Positions 7,539 through 16,064 of a stretch of DNA of 32,386 nt are shown in pieces (the first letter of the stretch is position 1; each line of letters starts with the position of its first letter). Both the position numbers and the translations under genes were made by a program. Under the pieces are notes generated by a model. The model ran no database searches. It had not been told where the DNA came from and saw nothing but the letters and a program-made list of their open reading frames with translations. This stretch comes from Sulfolobales archaeon (GTDB lineage: Archaea; Thermoproteota; Thermoprotei_A; Sulfolobales; AG1): assembly GCA_038897115.1 (NCBI GenBank), contig JAWAXC010000012.1, positions 1-32,386 on the forward strand. The letters are read 5' to 3'.

Positions 7539-7570
7539 GAAAGCCTCGCCCTTCAGGGCGGGGAAGAGGT
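7539..7570 (+). repeat. solo IS200/IS605-like right-end hairpin (best copy)
   Basis: GAAAGCCTCGCCC, loop TTCA, then GGGCGGGGAAGAGGT. The stem of 7544-7551 with 7556-7563 pairs over eight positions (one U-G) around a four-base loop. This closely matches the hairpin found at the right end of archaeal IS200/IS605 and tnpB elements. No transposase or RNA-guided nuclease gene is in the window. It sits between the convergent ends of the VWA gene and the M24 peptidase gene, so it could also work as a transcript-end hairpin. Confidence 0.6.
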
Positions 7571-7588
7571 AATAGGTAAGGATAACCC

Positions 7589-8734
7589 CTATATCTGGAT
7601 TATATCTCTGGATATCTTATCCAATATAATTACATCACCATTATCTAGGATCGCCACATCGCTCTCAACCCTGAGGCCGAAGCTACCTCTAAAATATATC
7701 CCAGGCTCCACCGTGAATACATTGCCCTTTTCAAGGATATCGCTTGAGTTTATAGATAGATAGGGTGGTTCGTGAACCTCTATCCCTATGCCATGTCCCG
7801 TTCTATGGAGTATATTCTCCTTCAACCCGTACTCTGTTAGGCAGCTCCTAACCCTAAGATCTACTTCAGAGGCTCTCACACCTGGGGATATAGATGATAT
7901 GGCTTCTGAGAAGCATGTTGATAGCTGTGAAAACCTCTCCCTAACCTTATCTGGGATTGGGCCTAGATGGTAGAGCCTTGTGAGATCCGATATATAGCCC
8001 TCCACAGACACCCCTAGATCTATTAGAACTAGATCCCCATATGCTAGTCTTCTATCACCTGGTATATGGTGTGGATTCGCTGTGTTCTCGCCAAACGCTA
8101 CTATTGCTTTGAATGCCTCGTCAAAGCCCATCGAAGCTATTATGCTGGAGAGCTGTGATGCTAGAAACTTCTCTGTAATGCCAGGAGCTAGGATCCTATA
8201 GATCTCCTCAAAGATATTCTCAGCAGCCTTTACAGCCCTCCTTATAACCCCAACCTCATATAGGGATTTCCTCGCCCTTAGATCCCTAAGGATCTCTGAT
8301 GCTAGATATGTAGATATCGGTGATAATATTTCTCTGAGGTATAGGTAGATCTTGAGATCCATTGTATCCTCGAAAGCACCCCTCCTACCATATATCCTAA
8401 GCCTTCTAGCAGCCCTCTCGATAAAGGTGCTAACGTCATCGGAGTCACTCCATATAAGTATATCCATGTACCCCCCAGCCCAGCTAGGTATATTAGCTAG
8501 CCTAGGTGCTATGAGGATCCTCTCTCCATCTGAGTTCATTAGAAGCAGCATTAGCCTTTCATAGCTCTCCTCAGAGAAGCCCGCTAGATATCTGAAATTG
8601 GGGGATGGGGTTAAGGCTATATAGTCGATACCCATCCTCCTCATAGCCTCTGAGGCAGCTCTAGCCCTTCTCTCAAGCTCTCTAGCTATCTCCTCTGGAG
8701 CCCCCACTCCTTCGTCCCTATACACTCTTACCAA
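7589..8734 (-). CDS. M24 Xaa-Pro dipeptidase/aminopeptidase
   Basis: This is a 381-residue metallopeptidase of the creatinase/prolidase fold. The N-terminal domain (about 20-150) is the usual creatinase-like region; the C-terminal pita-bread domain carries all five metal ligands: Asp239 (LIDLG), Asp250 (SDLTR), His314 (RTGHGIG), Glu343 (TVEPGIY) and Glu357 (RVESD). It would cleave dipeptides or N-terminal residues next to proline. Start choice is uncertain. The longest frame begins TTG at 8734, but a TATATTAAAA element at about 8743-8752 would put transcription start near 8722, favouring GTG at 8725 or 8707. It is monocistronic and divergent from gar1-tfb. Confidence 0.88.
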   Translation of the reverse strand: MVRVYRDEGVGAPEEIARELERRARAASEAMRRMGIDYIALTPSPNFRYLAGFSEESYERLMLLLMNSDGERILIAPRLANIPSWAGGYMDILIWSDSDDVSTFIERAARRLRIYGRRGAFEDTMDLKIYLYLREILSPISTYLASEILRDLRARKSLYEVGVIRRAVKAAENIFEEIYRILAPGITEKFLASQLSSIIASMGFDEAFKAIVAFGENTANPHHIPGDRRLAYGDLVLIDLGVSVEGYISDLTRLYHLGPIPDKVRERFSQLSTCFSEAISSISPGVRASEVDLRVRSCLTEYGLKENILHRTGHGIGIEVHEPPYLSINSSDILEKGNVFTVEPGIYFRGSFGLRVESDVAILDNGDVIILDKISRDIIQI

Positions 8735-8902
8735 TCATTTTTAATATATTCGTAATAAGCCATAGATCCTCGATGCTCTCTTGATAAACGCCTTTAGCTA
8801 TAGATATGCCTATTTTTGATCTCCTATATGTTCTCGATATATATCTTTATAAGTCTCTATACAGATGTATAAGCATGCCTCCTACGGATATATCGGGCTT
8901 AT

Positions 8903-8990
8903 AAGGGGATTATGCCTGTATTCACATATCTTCTCTGGCTGGGATTACCGTGTTTTTAGCAGAATCTCTAGGTATCTATCTAATCCCCTT
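8903..8990. repeat. ten-base inverted repeat upstream of gar1-tfb
   Basis: AAGGGGATTA at 8903-8912 is the exact reverse complement of TAATCCCCTT at 8981-8990. The arms are 68 bases apart and lie in the 300-base gap between the M24 peptidase and gar1. TATA-like TTATAAG strings occur just before the left arm. It may fold as a long hairpin in a transcript or act as a paired binding site. The rest of the gap shows no gene. Confidence 0.4.
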
Positions 8991-9002
8991 TGATGTGTAT
9001 CC

Positions 9003-9010
9003 TTTTATAA
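9003..9010 (+). promoter_or_regulatory. TATA box of gar1-tfb operon
   Basis: TTTTATAA is centred about 29 bases before the TTG at 9035 and 32 before the GTG at 9038. This suggests an essentially leaderless message and explains the lack of a ribosome binding site. Confidence 0.55.
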
Positions 9011-9034
9011 GTAATATTTATGTAATATTCCATA

Positions 9035-9298
9035 TTGGTGTATCACTTGGAGCTCACCCTCTTGGGCGAGGTCACATCTATAGTTAGGGATCAGGTGGTT
9101 GTGAGGATAAGAGATCCTCTTAAGATACCATCTATAGGTGCTAAAGCCATTCATAAGCAGTCGGGGAAGGTTATAGGGGTTGTGAACGATGTTATAGGCC
9201 CTGTATCCTCTCCATACGCTGTGATCAAGCTTGGTAAGGATGCCTCGGTGGGGGTCGGGGACGAGATTCTATATGAGGTTAGGAGGAGATCTAGATGA
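9035..9298 (+). CDS. gar1: H/ACA RNP protein Gar1
   Basis: The product is about 87 residues and matches archaeal Gar1, the Cbf5 partner in H/ACA ribonucleoproteins that helps load and release rRNA during pseudouridylation. The six-stranded barrel shows in LGEVTSIVRDQVVVRI, then GKVIGVVNDVIGPVSSPYAVIK; the IGPVSSPYA stretch is the family hallmark. The start may be TTG at 9035 or GTG at 9038; both fit a leaderless transcript given the TATA box. The stop overlaps the tfb start by four bases (ATGA), so the two are co-translated. The gar1-tfb pairing is conserved in several crenarchaea. Confidence 0.88.
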   Translation: MVYHLELTLLGEVTSIVRDQVVVRIRDPLKIPSIGAKAIHKQSGKVIGVVNDVIGPVSSPYAVIKLGKDASVGVGDEILYEVRRRSR

Positions 9299-10233
9299 GC
9301 ACAGATATAGAGGGTAAAATAGATCTTAGCGAGCTACTGGCTAGAGGAGAGGTTATATACGACTATGATAGGGGCGAGTATATAGATGTTAGAACAGGCC
9401 TTGTGATAGAGGAGAGCGTCGTATCCCTTGGAAAGGAGTGGAGGGAATATAGCCCAGAGGATAAGATAGCTAGGAGCAGGGTCGGCCCCCAGCTAACCCA
9501 TAAGGTTCACGATGCGGGCCTCACAAGCTATATAGATCCTAGGGGCTCTATTGGGAGGAAATATAGCAGGCTCAATACAGCTACTAGAAAACCAACTGAC
9601 TATAGAGCTAGGAAGGAGGTGGAGGCAAAGATGATTATGAATGATGCTGTGGCAAAGCTAGGGCTTCCAGACTTTGTTGCCGAGACAGTTGGCATGATGA
9701 TCAAGGAGGCTTCTAAGGAGAATCTCCTGAGGAGGAACACCCTAGCCGCAACTGTTGGGGCGATGATAGCGGAGGTATGCAAGATCTATGGAATACCCCT
9801 CGAAATTAAAAGGCTTAGAGAGACCCTAAGGATAGATGAGAAGAGCCTACACAACGCAACGAAGAAGCTATCCTGGGCTGGGATATTTAACGAGCTTAAG
9901 AGGAAGAGTAGGGAGAAGGGGGATCCCACCTCGAGATCGCCTATGTCTCCAGCAACATATATACCGAAGATCGCCGGTTCTCTAGGCCTCAGCGATGATA
10001 TAGTGGTTCTCTCAAAAAGAATCCTCGATGTACTTATAAAGGTAGACCCGACATCTGCGTCTGGAAAGAACCCTGAGGGAACCGCAGCGGCCTCGGTATA
10101 TCTAGCATCGATAATCCTAGAGAATAAGAGGTCTCAAAAAGCAATGGCAGATCTTCTGGGGATATCTGAGGTAACGATAAGAAATAGGTATAGAGATATA
10201 GTTGATAACCTGGATATTATAATCTATATATAA
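9295..10233 (+). CDS. tfb: transcription initiation factor TFB, zinc-ribbon cysteines missing
   Basis: This 312-residue protein is the archaeal TFIIB homologue that bridges TBP-bound promoters and RNA polymerase. The region matching the zinc ribbon (about 15-42, EVIYDYDRGEYIDVRTGLVIEE) keeps the fold signature GLVIEE but has no cysteine or histidine, so it cannot bind zinc in the usual way. The B-finger/reader (KEWREYSPEDKIARSRVGP, about 47-65) is present. Two cyclin folds follow (about 105-200 and 208-305), the second with the BRE-recognition helix-turn-helix SQKAMADLLGISEVTIRNR. It overlaps gar1 by four bases. It could be the general TFB of this organism or an alternative paralog; the gar1 linkage favours the main one. 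Confidence 0.9.
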   Translation: MSTDIEGKIDLSELLARGEVIYDYDRGEYIDVRTGLVIEESVVSLGKEWREYSPEDKIARSRVGPQLTHKVHDAGLTSYIDPRGSIGRKYSRLNTATRKPTDYRARKEVEAKMIMNDAVAKLGLPDFVAETVGMMIKEASKENLLRRNTLAATVGAMIAEVCKIYGIPLEIKRLRETLRIDEKSLHNATKKLSWAGIFNELKRKSREKGDPTSRSPMSPATYIPKIAGSLGLSDDIVVLSKRILDVLIKVDPTSASGKNPEGTAAASVYLASIILENKRSQKAMADLLGISEVTIRNRYRDIVDNLDIIIYI

Positions 10234-10277
10234 TTATTAAAATAAAAAATATTTTTATCGATATAAAAATCTCTGAT
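10234..10277. terminator. A/T-rich convergent terminator between tfb and ttrA-like gene
   Basis: This 44-base gap between two convergent genes holds A6 and T5 runs in partly self-complementary order, giving a U-tract for transcripts on both strands. This is typical for archaeal termination. Confidence 0.45.
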
Positions 10278-13200
10278 CTACCATACGATGAATGGCGCCT
10301 CGAACCTATGCCTCTTACCAGTCTTCTCTATCCTTGCCGGTACTCCGTAATATACTTGTGAGGCTCCGATCCATGATTGCAGAGGCCAGTTTCCTAGTGA
10401 GGGATCAAACATTTCTACCACATTAGGTGTTACTCCATTGAATCTCCATTTATCAATGGATAGCCCCTTCTCATAGTAATCGCTTGGGCTCTTAGTAAAC
10501 AAGATCTTTTTCACTGTTTCAGGTAGCTTCTTCACAGGATTCACAGCATCTTCTGGGATTATAGCTTCACTTGGAAGCTCTTCTACTAACTTGGATAACT
10601 CGCCCTCAAGCTTGAAGTAGCTTGGCTTCTTTATAACGGTATCTGCCCATCTGCCAAGTCCATATGGAACGTGAATTGTTCCAGGAGCTGTTGTTGCCTC
10701 TACAACAGCTGGAGCTTCGATATATCCTGCTGGTGTTACGATTCTAATCACATCTCCGGTCTCGATACCTAGCTTCTCAGCATCTACAGGATGTATCACT
10801 GCGAAATTTTCTGGGAGGATCTGTCTTATCCAGTAATAGAAGGTGCTTCTATGCTTAGTGAGTAGCGGGCCTGTTGAGAAATATAGCAAATATGGATAAT
10901 CCCTCTCGGTATAGATAGATCTAATTGGTGTTCCATGTAACCATCTATCCTCTTTAGCGATAGAAGCAGTTATGGGGGCATATGTTGCTGGTGGGAAGTA
11001 TCTGGGGCCTCCCCAGAATGGCTCGCCGGTAATGCTGTTCCTAGTCTTTGCCAGCTTATCGTTCCAGAATCTCAACACCTTATCGCCTGGCACACTTCTT
11101 CTAGAGATCCCTCTTTTGTCAAAGCTATCTTCATAGCTTACAAAGACCCCGCCTCTGGCAAGGCTATACGCTATATATATCCACTCATCCCTTGGAACTA
11201 TATCCTTGAACCTAGCTATTGGATAGTTCTTCTCAACAAACTCTATATCCTCGGAAGGCACGTTCTCTGGTATTATCTTCATATCTTTTGCATGTATGGC
11301 TGCGTTAGCAAAAGATCTGAGTATAAATTCCCAGAAGCAATGCATTGAGAAAACCTTGCCCTCATGCACCCTGCCCTTGGTACCTGGTATAGCGTTGTCT
11401 CCATAGCCAGGCATGCCAAGGGCCTTGCCAATATCTATAAAGAACTCCCACATCGAAGCATATCTTGGATGACCGTTGGGGCACTGTCCTATGTATTCTG
11501 TTAGTGGCATTATAACAGGGCTTCTCCATCCCTCAGCAATCATAACACCGGCTCCGCTTGCATAGAGATATTGGATCCCATTTGTACCTGTTTCTAGATA
11601 TGTTGTGTCAGGAACTATATAATCTGCGTAGAGAAATGTTTCGTTAATAGTTGTTGTTATCCCTATGAATAATGGTATCTTAGAGGTATCCTTAAGAACC
11701 TCTATGAATTTAACACCGTAGTTAGCACTTAGCACAGGGTTTGCGTAGTAAAGTATGAGAGCCCCGATCCTGTAGGGGTATCCCTCGGCAGCTCCAGCAA
11801 AGAACTCTGTATAGGATTCCTCAGGTGTATGTGGATACCAGGGCCTCTTAGCTGGATAGGGCTTCTCGCCTCTCTTTACCCTAAGCCAGTATTCAAGGGT
11901 ATCCTCATAGGCGTATCTATGTCTATCAATAGGTGGTCCCCATATGGTTGGTGCTTCAGGCGGTGGTACGAGTGTATATATATAGTTTGTATATGCTGTT
12001 GTGCCAGGCCTCCCCAATAATCCTCCTTTTCTATGGAAGTTCCCTATAAGCGTATCCAGAATCCTATATGCCCATGTATTGTACTCTCCATTCGGATGCA
12101 TAGCGACTCCTCTATGTATATAGGTCCCTGCATATGGTGCTGCTTCGGCGAAGTCCTTAGCCATTAGCCTAACCTTATCAACATATTCGTTAAACTCTCT
12201 GGATCCCCTCTTATATGGGCTTACTAGCTCGAGCCAATCCTCGAAACTCTTTGAGAAGACATAGTCCTTAAATATTTTGAAAGCACTTATAACCCTGACA
12301 TTCTCACCTGTCTTAAGCCTGACAACCATTTCCACCTCTAGATCTGCGAAATCTGTTTTATCATATGTGAGGAGCTTTCCTTCAACACTCACTACTGGTT
12401 TATCAGCATCTTCAATCCCCACATCCCGAGCCTTTAAAAACTCACCAAATCTGGGATGCCCCTCCTCAAATATGACGAGCCATGTTGCATTTGTATGCAC
12501 TGGATAGCCGAGCTTATTAGCTGATGCTATATTGGGTATTCTCAGAAACTCCTCATTATACCACCGATTCTCTATTAAAACCCTAGCCACAGCTAATGCT
12601 AGAGCAGCATCATGGCCTGGCTTAACTGGTATCCATATTATATTACCTCTAGCCTCTGTTCTAGGTGCGTGTGGATCCACATAGTATAGCTTTAGATCTC
12701 CCTCAGCAGCCCGCTCAACAAGGATACCATGGCCAGTTGCTCCTGGATGAACCCTGCCAAGGCCTATACCTGCTGCAATAACTACTTTGGCACTGACTAC
12801 ATCAACCTGAAGGTCAGAATATCCACACCATAGATAGTTGCCTGCATAATATCCTAGCTGGCATGCTGATGTATGCCTTAGCCAATTAACACTACCAAAC
12901 GCTGTGATCCATCTGGATGTGAAGAAATCAGCATTATCCTGCCCCCTACCCCTTATATAGACTACCATGTTAGCTTTAGTTCCTAGGTCTGGTCTATCCG
13001 GATCTATTAATATATCCTCAAGCCTTAAACCCCTTTCTCCAAGTATCCTCGACCATTTGGATTTGAAGTCGTTGATCGCTTTAACGAGATCTTCATAAGT
13101 CTTAGCGGGATCCTTAGCAATAGCTAGGATCACATCTACGTCTTTCTTCATATCAGATAAAGTTTTAACTGGATCTAAACCTGCTTGTCTCAGTTTACCA

Positions 13201-13772
13201 GCAACATAGAAGTCCCTCAGCCCAGGTAGCCTCTCACCAGTTTCCTCGATTATCCCTCCCTCAACTATTTCTCTTATCAGCTGCTCCCATGTTATAGCCT
13301 TCCACTTACCACTACCCCTAGGCCCAGCCCTCTTCAGAGGCTTAATAACCCTATATGGATCATATACATAGTGTATCCCATCCTGCCCTCTAGGACATAA
13401 AGTTCCATGCCATCTAGACATTGCCTCCTCAATAGAGGTTCTATATGCCAGGGGCGCGAGTCTATAAACCCTATTGTTAAGGGCTACAGCTCTATTGTAT
13501 GGGTGATACGGATTACCCTCTATCCTCTCAATTACCTCTATACCTCCATAATCCACCACTCTAGCTTTGATCCCGCATCTAACGTTACATCCTAGGCAGG
13601 TTGAGAGGACATATCTAACATTAGATCCAGTGTTGGGATCTGGCTGTACCTCTACATACTTAGGCCTAACTATCTTCTCTATAACGGGCCAGTATGTGGC
13701 TAGACCAGCACCAAGCAGGGCTACCCCTACAATGCCTTTTATAAGCGTTCTCCTATCTAGACCTTTACTCAT
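10278..13772 (-). CDS. ttrA: molybdopterin oxidoreductase catalytic subunit, TtrA-like
   Basis: This is a 1164-residue DMSO-reductase-family subunit. A twin-arginine signal (LDRRTLIKG, then a hydrophobic stretch to about residue 30) sends the folded protein across the membrane. A [4Fe-4S] site is formed by CLGCNVRC and Cys in GTLCPRG (residues 59, 62, 66 and 126). Cys304 in HTSACQLG is the probable Mo/W ligand. Length and the insertion-rich N-terminal half fit tetrathionate reductase TtrA; arsenate (ArrA) or polysulfide reductase are alternatives. The ATG at 13772 follows GGGGGTGGGGGAT, which is why it was preferred to the GTG at 13781. It overlaps the NrfD-like gene by eight bases, completing a ttrB-ttrC-ttrA order as in Salmonella. 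It would take electrons from the FeS subunit to reduce an external sulfur compound. Confidence 0.82.
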   Translation of the reverse strand: MSKGLDRRTLIKGIVGVALLGAGLATYWPVIEKIVRPKYVEVQPDPNTGSNVRYVLSTCLGCNVRCGIKARVVDYGGIEVIERIEGNPYHPYNRAVALNNRVYRLAPLAYRTSIEEAMSRWHGTLCPRGQDGIHYVYDPYRVIKPLKRAGPRGSGKWKAITWEQLIREIVEGGIIEETGERLPGLRDFYVAGKLRQAGLDPVKTLSDMKKDVDVILAIAKDPAKTYEDLVKAINDFKSKWSRILGERGLRLEDILIDPDRPDLGTKANMVVYIRGRGQDNADFFTSRWITAFGSVNWLRHTSACQLGYYAGNYLWCGYSDLQVDVVSAKVVIAAGIGLGRVHPGATGHGILVERAAEGDLKLYYVDPHAPRTEARGNIIWIPVKPGHDAALALAVARVLIENRWYNEEFLRIPNIASANKLGYPVHTNATWLVIFEEGHPRFGEFLKARDVGIEDADKPVVSVEGKLLTYDKTDFADLEVEMVVRLKTGENVRVISAFKIFKDYVFSKSFEDWLELVSPYKRGSREFNEYVDKVRLMAKDFAEAAPYAGTYIHRGVAMHPNGEYNTWAYRILDTLIGNFHRKGGLLGRPGTTAYTNYIYTLVPPPEAPTIWGPPIDRHRYAYEDTLEYWLRVKRGEKPYPAKRPWYPHTPEESYTEFFAGAAEGYPYRIGALILYYANPVLSANYGVKFIEVLKDTSKIPLFIGITTTINETFLYADYIVPDTTYLETGTNGIQYLYASGAGVMIAEGWRSPVIMPLTEYIGQCPNGHPRYASMWEFFIDIGKALGMPGYGDNAIPGTKGRVHEGKVFSMHCFWEFILRSFANAAIHAKDMKIIPENVPSEDIEFVEKNYPIARFKDIVPRDEWIYIAYSLARGGVFVSYEDSFDKRGISRRSVPGDKVLRFWNDKLAKTRNSITGEPFWGGPRYFPPATYAPITASIAKEDRWLHGTPIRSIYTERDYPYLLYFSTGPLLTKHRSTFYYWIRQILPENFAVIHPVDAEKLGIETGDVIRIVTPAGYIEAPAVVEATTAPGTIHVPYGLGRWADTVIKKPSYFKLEGELSKLVEELPSEAIIPEDAVNPVKKLPETVKKILFTKSPSDYYEKGLSIDKWRFNGVTPNVVEMFDPSLGNWPLQSWIGASQVYYGVPARIEKTGKRHRFEAPFIVW

Positions 13773-14898
13773 ATCCCCCACCCCCGAGCTTCTCTAAAAC
13801 AACGCTTCGCAGGGGAAGTATGAGGGATATTATGAATGCTATGCCTATGAATAACGCGAATAGAGAGATTATGGGGAGCTCCTCTACAAGATCTATATGG
13901 GCTGGGAAGATCGCAAAGCCTGTTTTAGAAACCTGCTGTATGGTTACCGCATATATCCATCTATCGATGATCACAGCTAGGAACCCTATTGCTGAGGCTA
14001 GCGGTAATGTTGAAGCCTTCTTCATAGAGTATAGGGCGATGATCATGGATGATACGAGTAGAGCGATTGATATGGCGATCAGAGGTTCCGATACATTTAT
14101 GAGGGAGCTAACTACAGGCATGCCTGAGAGCATTACGGAGATTCTGAAGTATTCGATAAGCTTCACAGCTATAGATGCGAATGCAGATGCTGCGAGGATA
14201 GTTGCTAGGGAAGTGCTTAGAGGTATTCTAATAAGGGCAGATGCTATTGAGGTTATGAAGATCGCTGCTATCAGGCTCCCAAGGAGATATGTGATTGGGA
14301 GTAATGGGTATATATTATATAGCTGTAGCTTAGCCTCTGCTGTGAATAGAAGTCCTGGGAAGTACATGGCCCATACAAGGCCGAGTATAAGGAGGAGAAC
14401 CGCTGCTATTCTGGCTACACCATAGTATTTCTCGTAATCAGCCTCGCTCTTTAGGCCGAGAGCTAGTAATCTTCGGAGGCCTCCCTTAGAATATAGATCT
14501 CCTGAGAGGATCAATAGAGTCGTTAGAGAGAATACTATGAAAGTCACGGGCCATAGCAGGGCAAATATAGCTATGGGAGCTATGCCGGGTGTTGAGCTTG
14601 TTGGAAGTATATGGGGTGAGAGGAAGATCTGGATCGCATGATCAGGCCTCCTAAGATCTGCTAGAGGGCCGAGGAGGAGGACTAGATATGCAGATACCCC
14701 TAGTATATTCATGAGAGGTACATACCTTAGTAGAGGCTTATGACGAAGAATCACTGCTAAGCTGGTTATTATAGCTAGCCCAGATGCTATGGCTATCAGC
14801 AATGTATAACCAACTATCACAGGCTTCCAGATTATGGGCTCGACAAATTCATTAGGATATGCATATCCCTCGGGGTATGAGGGCCAGCTCCAACTCAT
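13765..14898 (-). CDS. ttrC: NrfD/PsrC-family membrane subunit, TtrC-like
   Basis: This is a 377-residue polytopic membrane protein with about eight to nine hydrophobic helices, for example at 27-50, 57-76, 104-128, 160-180, 188-215 and 335-365. NrfD-type subunits anchor the FeS and catalytic subunits at the membrane and hand over electrons from the quinol pool; quinol oxidation is inferred from the family. The start ATG overlaps the upstream FeS-subunit stop by four bases (ATGA). Its end (GGGGYE) overlaps the catalytic-subunit start, so translation is coupled along the operon. Charged residues are few and cluster at helix ends, as expected. Confidence 0.8.
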   Translation of the reverse strand: MSWSWPSYPEGYAYPNEFVEPIIWKPVIVGYTLLIAIASGLAIITSLAVILRHKPLLRYVPLMNILGVSAYLVLLLGPLADLRRPDHAIQIFLSPHILPTSSTPGIAPIAIFALLWPVTFIVFSLTTLLILSGDLYSKGGLRRLLALGLKSEADYEKYYGVARIAAVLLLILGLVWAMYFPGLLFTAEAKLQLYNIYPLLPITYLLGSLIAAIFITSIASALIRIPLSTSLATILAASAFASIAVKLIEYFRISVMLSGMPVVSSLINVSEPLIAISIALLVSSMIIALYSMKKASTLPLASAIGFLAVIIDRWIYAVTIQQVSKTGFAIFPAHIDLVEELPIISLFALFIGIAFIISLILPLRSVVLEKLGGGGYE

Positions 14899-15554
14899 AG
14901 ATTCGCCACCCCCGGTAGATCTCTATAGAATATCATAGGCCTCGTCCCATATTCAGGCTTTAGAACCTGGACCGGATTCTTCTCAACTATTTTCGCTAAC
15001 TCGCTTTTTCCATCATTCAGATCTCCGAAGACCCTAGCCCCTGTTGGACATGCCTCAACACATGCAGGTAGCTTCCCCATATAAATTCTATGGTTACAGA
15101 ATGTGCATTTATCAACAACACCTGTCACGGGGTTCATATATCTAGCCCCATAGGGACATGCGGTTACACATGCTCCACATCCTATGCATTTCCTGTAGTC
15201 AACCAAGACAATGCCGTCTTCATTTACATATGTAGCCCCTGTTGGACATGGCTTAACACATGGAGGGTTGGCACAATGATTACACTGCTTAGGTACAAAA
15301 TAGATAGTGCCGTCCTCTCTCACATGTCTCTCTATCCATGTCCTAAACACCCCTACAGGCACATTATTCTCTGCAGCACAAGCAACCATACATGCATAAC
15401 ATCCATAGCACTTAGATACATCTATATACATCGCAAAACGCCTCCTAGCCCTTTGAGCCTCAGCCTGAGTAGTTGAGAGGGAGCTGATCGCTACAAGCGC
15501 TACCGCGGTTTTACTAGAGACAGCCAAAAATTCTCTCCGCGTCATATTTACCAT
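14895..15554 (-). CDS. ttrB: ferredoxin-type 4x[4Fe-4S] subunit, TtrB-like
   Basis: This is a 219-residue electron-transfer subunit with its own Tat signal: MTRREFLAVSS followed by a hydrophobic run. The mature part has sixteen cysteines in four groups starting at CYGCYACMVAC, CNHCANPPCVKPC, CIGCGACVTAC and CTFC...CVEAC, which would bind four cubane clusters and connect the NrfD-like subunit to the Mo subunit. An ATG at 15569 is in frame, but the sequence between contains the strong ribosome binding site GGAGGGTGA (15559-15567), four bases before the ATG at 15554, so the shorter start is chosen. It is the first gene of the operon, with a TATA box at 15590-15599. Confidence 0.85.
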   Translation of the reverse strand: MVNMTRREFLAVSSKTAVALVAISSLSTTQAEAQRARRRFAMYIDVSKCYGCYACMVACAAENNVPVGVFRTWIERHVREDGTIYFVPKQCNHCANPPCVKPCPTGATYVNEDGIVLVDYRKCIGCGACVTACPYGARYMNPVTGVVDKCTFCNHRIYMGKLPACVEACPTGARVFGDLNDGKSELAKIVEKNPVQVLKPEYGTRPMIFYRDLPGVANL

Positions 15555-15589
15555 TAAGTCACCCTCCATAGAATACTATTCTTTTTCCC

Positions 15590-15599
15590 TTAAAAAATC
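15590..15599 (-). promoter_or_regulatory. TATA box of ttrBCA-like operon
   Basis: GATTTTTTAA on the minus strand is about 40 bases upstream of the ATG at 15554. This leaves a leader of roughly 15 bases that includes the GGAGGGTGA ribosome binding site. Confidence 0.55.
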
Positions 15600-16028
15600 A
15601 CGTGAGAAACCGATATTCTTTTTTAATAACTCCGAGATTATTATAATTTTTTCTATACATATATGTGGATATACTAAAAATCATAATATATTATTTGATT
15701 TTAGGCACTGCTATAAACTACCTAACCAGGGATATAGATATGTATATAGATTTATCGATCACTATTAGGTTTTATATTTCCAGAATTAACACCGCTACCC
15801 TGAAGTCTCTATAGACAATATGATGTTGAAGCTTAGGTATTAATAAAAGACATAATCAAAGCCAACTCTAAATTAGAAACAGAGAGCTTATGAATATTTA
15901 AACTATTTTTAGACTCTAGTCTTTAAGAGGGGCTATGTGTTTTATAAAACCTGATATTAGAATTATTGAGATTATGTACCAATTAGCCTTTCAAAATCCT
16001 AGATCTTTGATTATAAAGAAGGCGCATG
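15600..16028. other. AT-rich divergent regulatory gap
   Basis: About 430 bases lie between the divergent ttr-like operon and chaperone-like gene. No ORF of note is present. It is markedly AT-rich and includes an imperfect palindrome AGACT-CT-AGTCT at 15911-15922, a possible regulator site. No sensor or regulator gene for the operon is in the window. Confidence 0.45.
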
Positions 16029-16029
16029 G

Positions 16030-16037
16030 ATATATAA
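16030..16037 (+). promoter_or_regulatory. TATA box of TorD-like chaperone gene
   Basis: ATATATAA is centred about 31 bases before the ATG at 16065. GTGATG at 16055-16060 may serve as the ribosome binding site. Confidence 0.5.
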
Positions 16038-16064
16038 GCCTCACACATTTATATGTGATGAAAT

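Noticed and set aside
7589-8734. Methionine aminopeptidase
   Set aside because: It shares the M24 ligands, but the creatinase-like N-terminal domain of about 150 residues identifies the Xaa-Pro peptidase branch.
10278-13772. Arsenate respiratory reductase ArrA or polysulfide reductase PsrA as the primary call
   Set aside because: Gene order B-C-A with an NrfD-type anchor and the large size fit TtrA better, though these alternatives are not excluded.
13820-14425. 201-codon plus-strand frame inside the NrfD-like gene
   Set aside because: It is antisense to a clear polytopic membrane protein in a tightly overlapping operon; no promoter or ribosome binding site is seen.
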